Program-made: the position numbers and the translations under genes
Notes under the pieces: generated by a model
Seen by the model: only the letters and a program-made list of their open reading frames with translations
What the model was told of the DNA's origin: nothing
The model's database searches: none
NCBI GenBank assembly: GCA_015484985.1
Contig: WFUL01000151.1
Coordinates: 1 to 5,675 of the forward strand
Direction: 5' to 3'
DNA from: Anaerolineales bacterium
Lineage (GTDB): Bacteria > Chloroflexota > Anaerolineae > Anaerolineales > DRMV01
DNA length: 5,675 bases
In this document: positions 4,724 to 5,675 of the stretch, one piece after another
How the letters are laid out: each line of letters begins with the position of its first letter
How positions within the stretch are numbered: position 1 is the first letter of the stretch

Positions 4724-5675
4724 TTGAACCGCAGGACGTGGCCTGTTACATCGCGCTGGAAAAAGACATGGCGAAGGGCGCGCGCCTGGCTGGCGCGGCA
4801 TGGGGAAGCATGGCTGTACTTTGCCCTGTTCGCGGCCACGCTCCTTTCGGGCAGTCAGGTCAACCTGCAGGGGAAAATCGAGCGCATTCGGGCCTACACG
4901 CGGCCCATGGAATTCAACGATGTGGCCTGGATGGCTCGGGCCTGGATGGTGAAGGCCGCGTTCATGCTCCTTTCCCCGGAGCGCTACATGACCCTGGACG
5001 ACCAGCGGACGCTGGTGGATGCTTATCTCGACCTGGTACGGGAACTGCAACGCCGGGAGGGAGAACTGCAACAAGCCTATGGGGACCCCAACCTGGTGGA
5101 CCGGAAGGCTCGCGTGGCGCAACTGCAGGCGGAACTGACCCGCTTGCGCGCCCGACACGCGCGTCTTGCTCCGGTGGTGGAACAGGTCCTGCAGGCCCAG
5201 GTCGCGTTCGTTCTGGCCGAACTGGACCTGGGCTACGGAGGAGCCATCTTCCCCCCGGTGGTCTATCGTGAGAGCGCGCTCCCCAACGCCCTGGTGGTCT
5301 CTCCTCGCCACGTCATACGTCAGGATGCCCTCATCACCCTGGACCCCAGCGTGCCCTTCGAGCGCCAGGTCGAAGTGGAAGAGACGGTGGCCCGGGCCCT
5401 GAACGTCTCCACCCTGGTGGTCCCCATCGGCGGACTGGCCACCTATCCCACCATGGTCATGCAGACCACCGACTTGCGCTGGCTCCTGGAAACCATCGCC
5501 CATGAATGGATTCACACCTACTTCGACACCCGTCCCCTGGGTTGGGCCTATTTCTTTGGAGACGCGTCCCTGCGCACCATGAACGAAACCGCGGCCAGCA
5601 TCGGGGGACGGGAAATCGGCCGTCGGGTCATGGAGCGCTTCTATCCGGATTTGCTTCCCCCGCCCGAACCGCCCC
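4724..5675 (+). CDS. Membrane-anchored HEXXH putative metalloprotease (3' partial)
   Basis: The frame is open from TTG 4724, just after an in-frame TGA at 4718-4720, to the window end, giving 317 visible residues. The N-terminus is strongly basic (RRTWPVTSRWKKTWRRARAW, residues 3-22), followed by one hydrophobic segment, AWLYFALFAATLLSG (29-43). This suggests a type II anchor with the body outside the cytoplasm. Residues ~98-160 are Leu/Gln/Arg/Glu-rich and probably a coiled coil. After a beta-rich stretch (~170-245), ETIAHEWIHTYF (256-267) carries a canonical HEXXH: H260, E261, H264. Glu288 in TMNETAAS, 24 residues after the second His, is well placed as the third zinc ligand of a gluzincin. 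IGGREIGRRVMERFYPD and a proline-rich PPPEPP follow at the cut end. I cannot assign a named peptidase family. The gene follows the dehydrogenase by 42 bases and is probably co-transcribed. Activity and substrate are inferred from the motif only. Confidence 0.85.
   Translation, partial: MNRRTWPVTSRWKKTWRRARAWLARHGEAWLYFALFAATLLSGSQVNLQGKIERIRAYTRPMEFNDVAWMARAWMVKAAFMLLSPERYMTLDDQRTLVDAYLDLVRELQRREGELQQAYGDPNLVDRKARVAQLQAELTRLRARHARLAPVVEQVLQAQVAFVLAELDLGYGGAIFPPVVYRESALPNALVVSPRHVIRQDALITLDPSVPFERQVEVEETVARALNVSTLVVPIGGLATYPTMVMQTTDLRWLLETIAHEWIHTYFDTRPLGWAYFFGDASLRTMNETAASIGGREIGRRVMERFYPDLLPPPEPP

Noticed and set aside
4678..5271. A 197-codon plus-strand reading starting at the end of the dehydrogenase
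   Set aside because: It overlaps the HEXXH frame and gives a Gly/Pro/Arg-rich product typical of a wrong frame. The other frame has an anchor, a coiled coil and HEXXH-x23-E.
3692..5515. A 607-codon open reading frame on the minus strand
   Set aside because: It runs antisense across both the dehydrogenase and the HEXXH gene, whose plus-strand frames show clear family motifs. Its product is His/Gly/Pro-rich without domains. Long antisense frames are common in GC-rich genes.
1..5675. CRISPR array, tRNA or rRNA genes
   Set aside because: No regularly spaced direct repeats, no T-loop (GGTTCGAATCC-like) or cloverleaf pattern, and no rRNA-like sequence were seen on either strand.

Overview
The window is about 60% GC by eye and carries four protein-coding genes, two of them cut by the window edges. 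The intergenic DNA is unusually rich in repeats and palindromes. The mix of gene types suggests a Chloroflexota bacterium, perhaps of the class Anaerolineae: a Cys-rich, probably exported protein with a C-terminal beta-rich region, a Uma2-type nuclease-fold protein, a DUF4870 membrane protein, and a zinc-type dehydrogenase without a catalytic-zinc site. This assignment is an inference from protein style, as no rRNA or other marker gene is present.

Layout: (1) 2-1417 (+) is the 3' part of a gene of unrecognised family. It is probably exported and ends before a strong intrinsic terminator (1493-1526). (2) 1418-1818 is a convergent intergenic region holding that terminator, a bulged hairpin (1633-1659), and the first copy of a dispersed repeat (right arm 1751-1801, distant left arm 1456-1472). 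(3) 2969 down to 1819 (-) is a two-gene operon, Uma2 first and DUF4870 second, with a perfect TATAAT -10 hexamer at 3043-3038. (4) 2970-3637 is a 668-base intergenic region. It holds a MITE-like segment with 22-bp terminal inverted repeats (3086-3374), a second copy of the dispersed repeat nested inside it (3130-3215), and a 21-bp hairpin (3497-3541). (5) 3638-4681 (+) is a medium-chain dehydrogenase with a strong Shine-Dalgarno. (6) 42 bases later, from a TTG start at 4724 to beyond the window end, lies a membrane-anchored HEXXH putative metalloprotease.

The two plus-strand genes at 3638 onward look co-transcribed. The Uma2-DUF4870 operon lies between oppositely oriented 25-bp copies of the same repeat (1777-1801 and 3130-3154, 24/25 identical), so it may be a transferred cassette or simply lie between two insertions of one repeat family. 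The points most worth following up are the HEXXH membrane protein, which I cannot assign to a named family, and the nested repeat structures.
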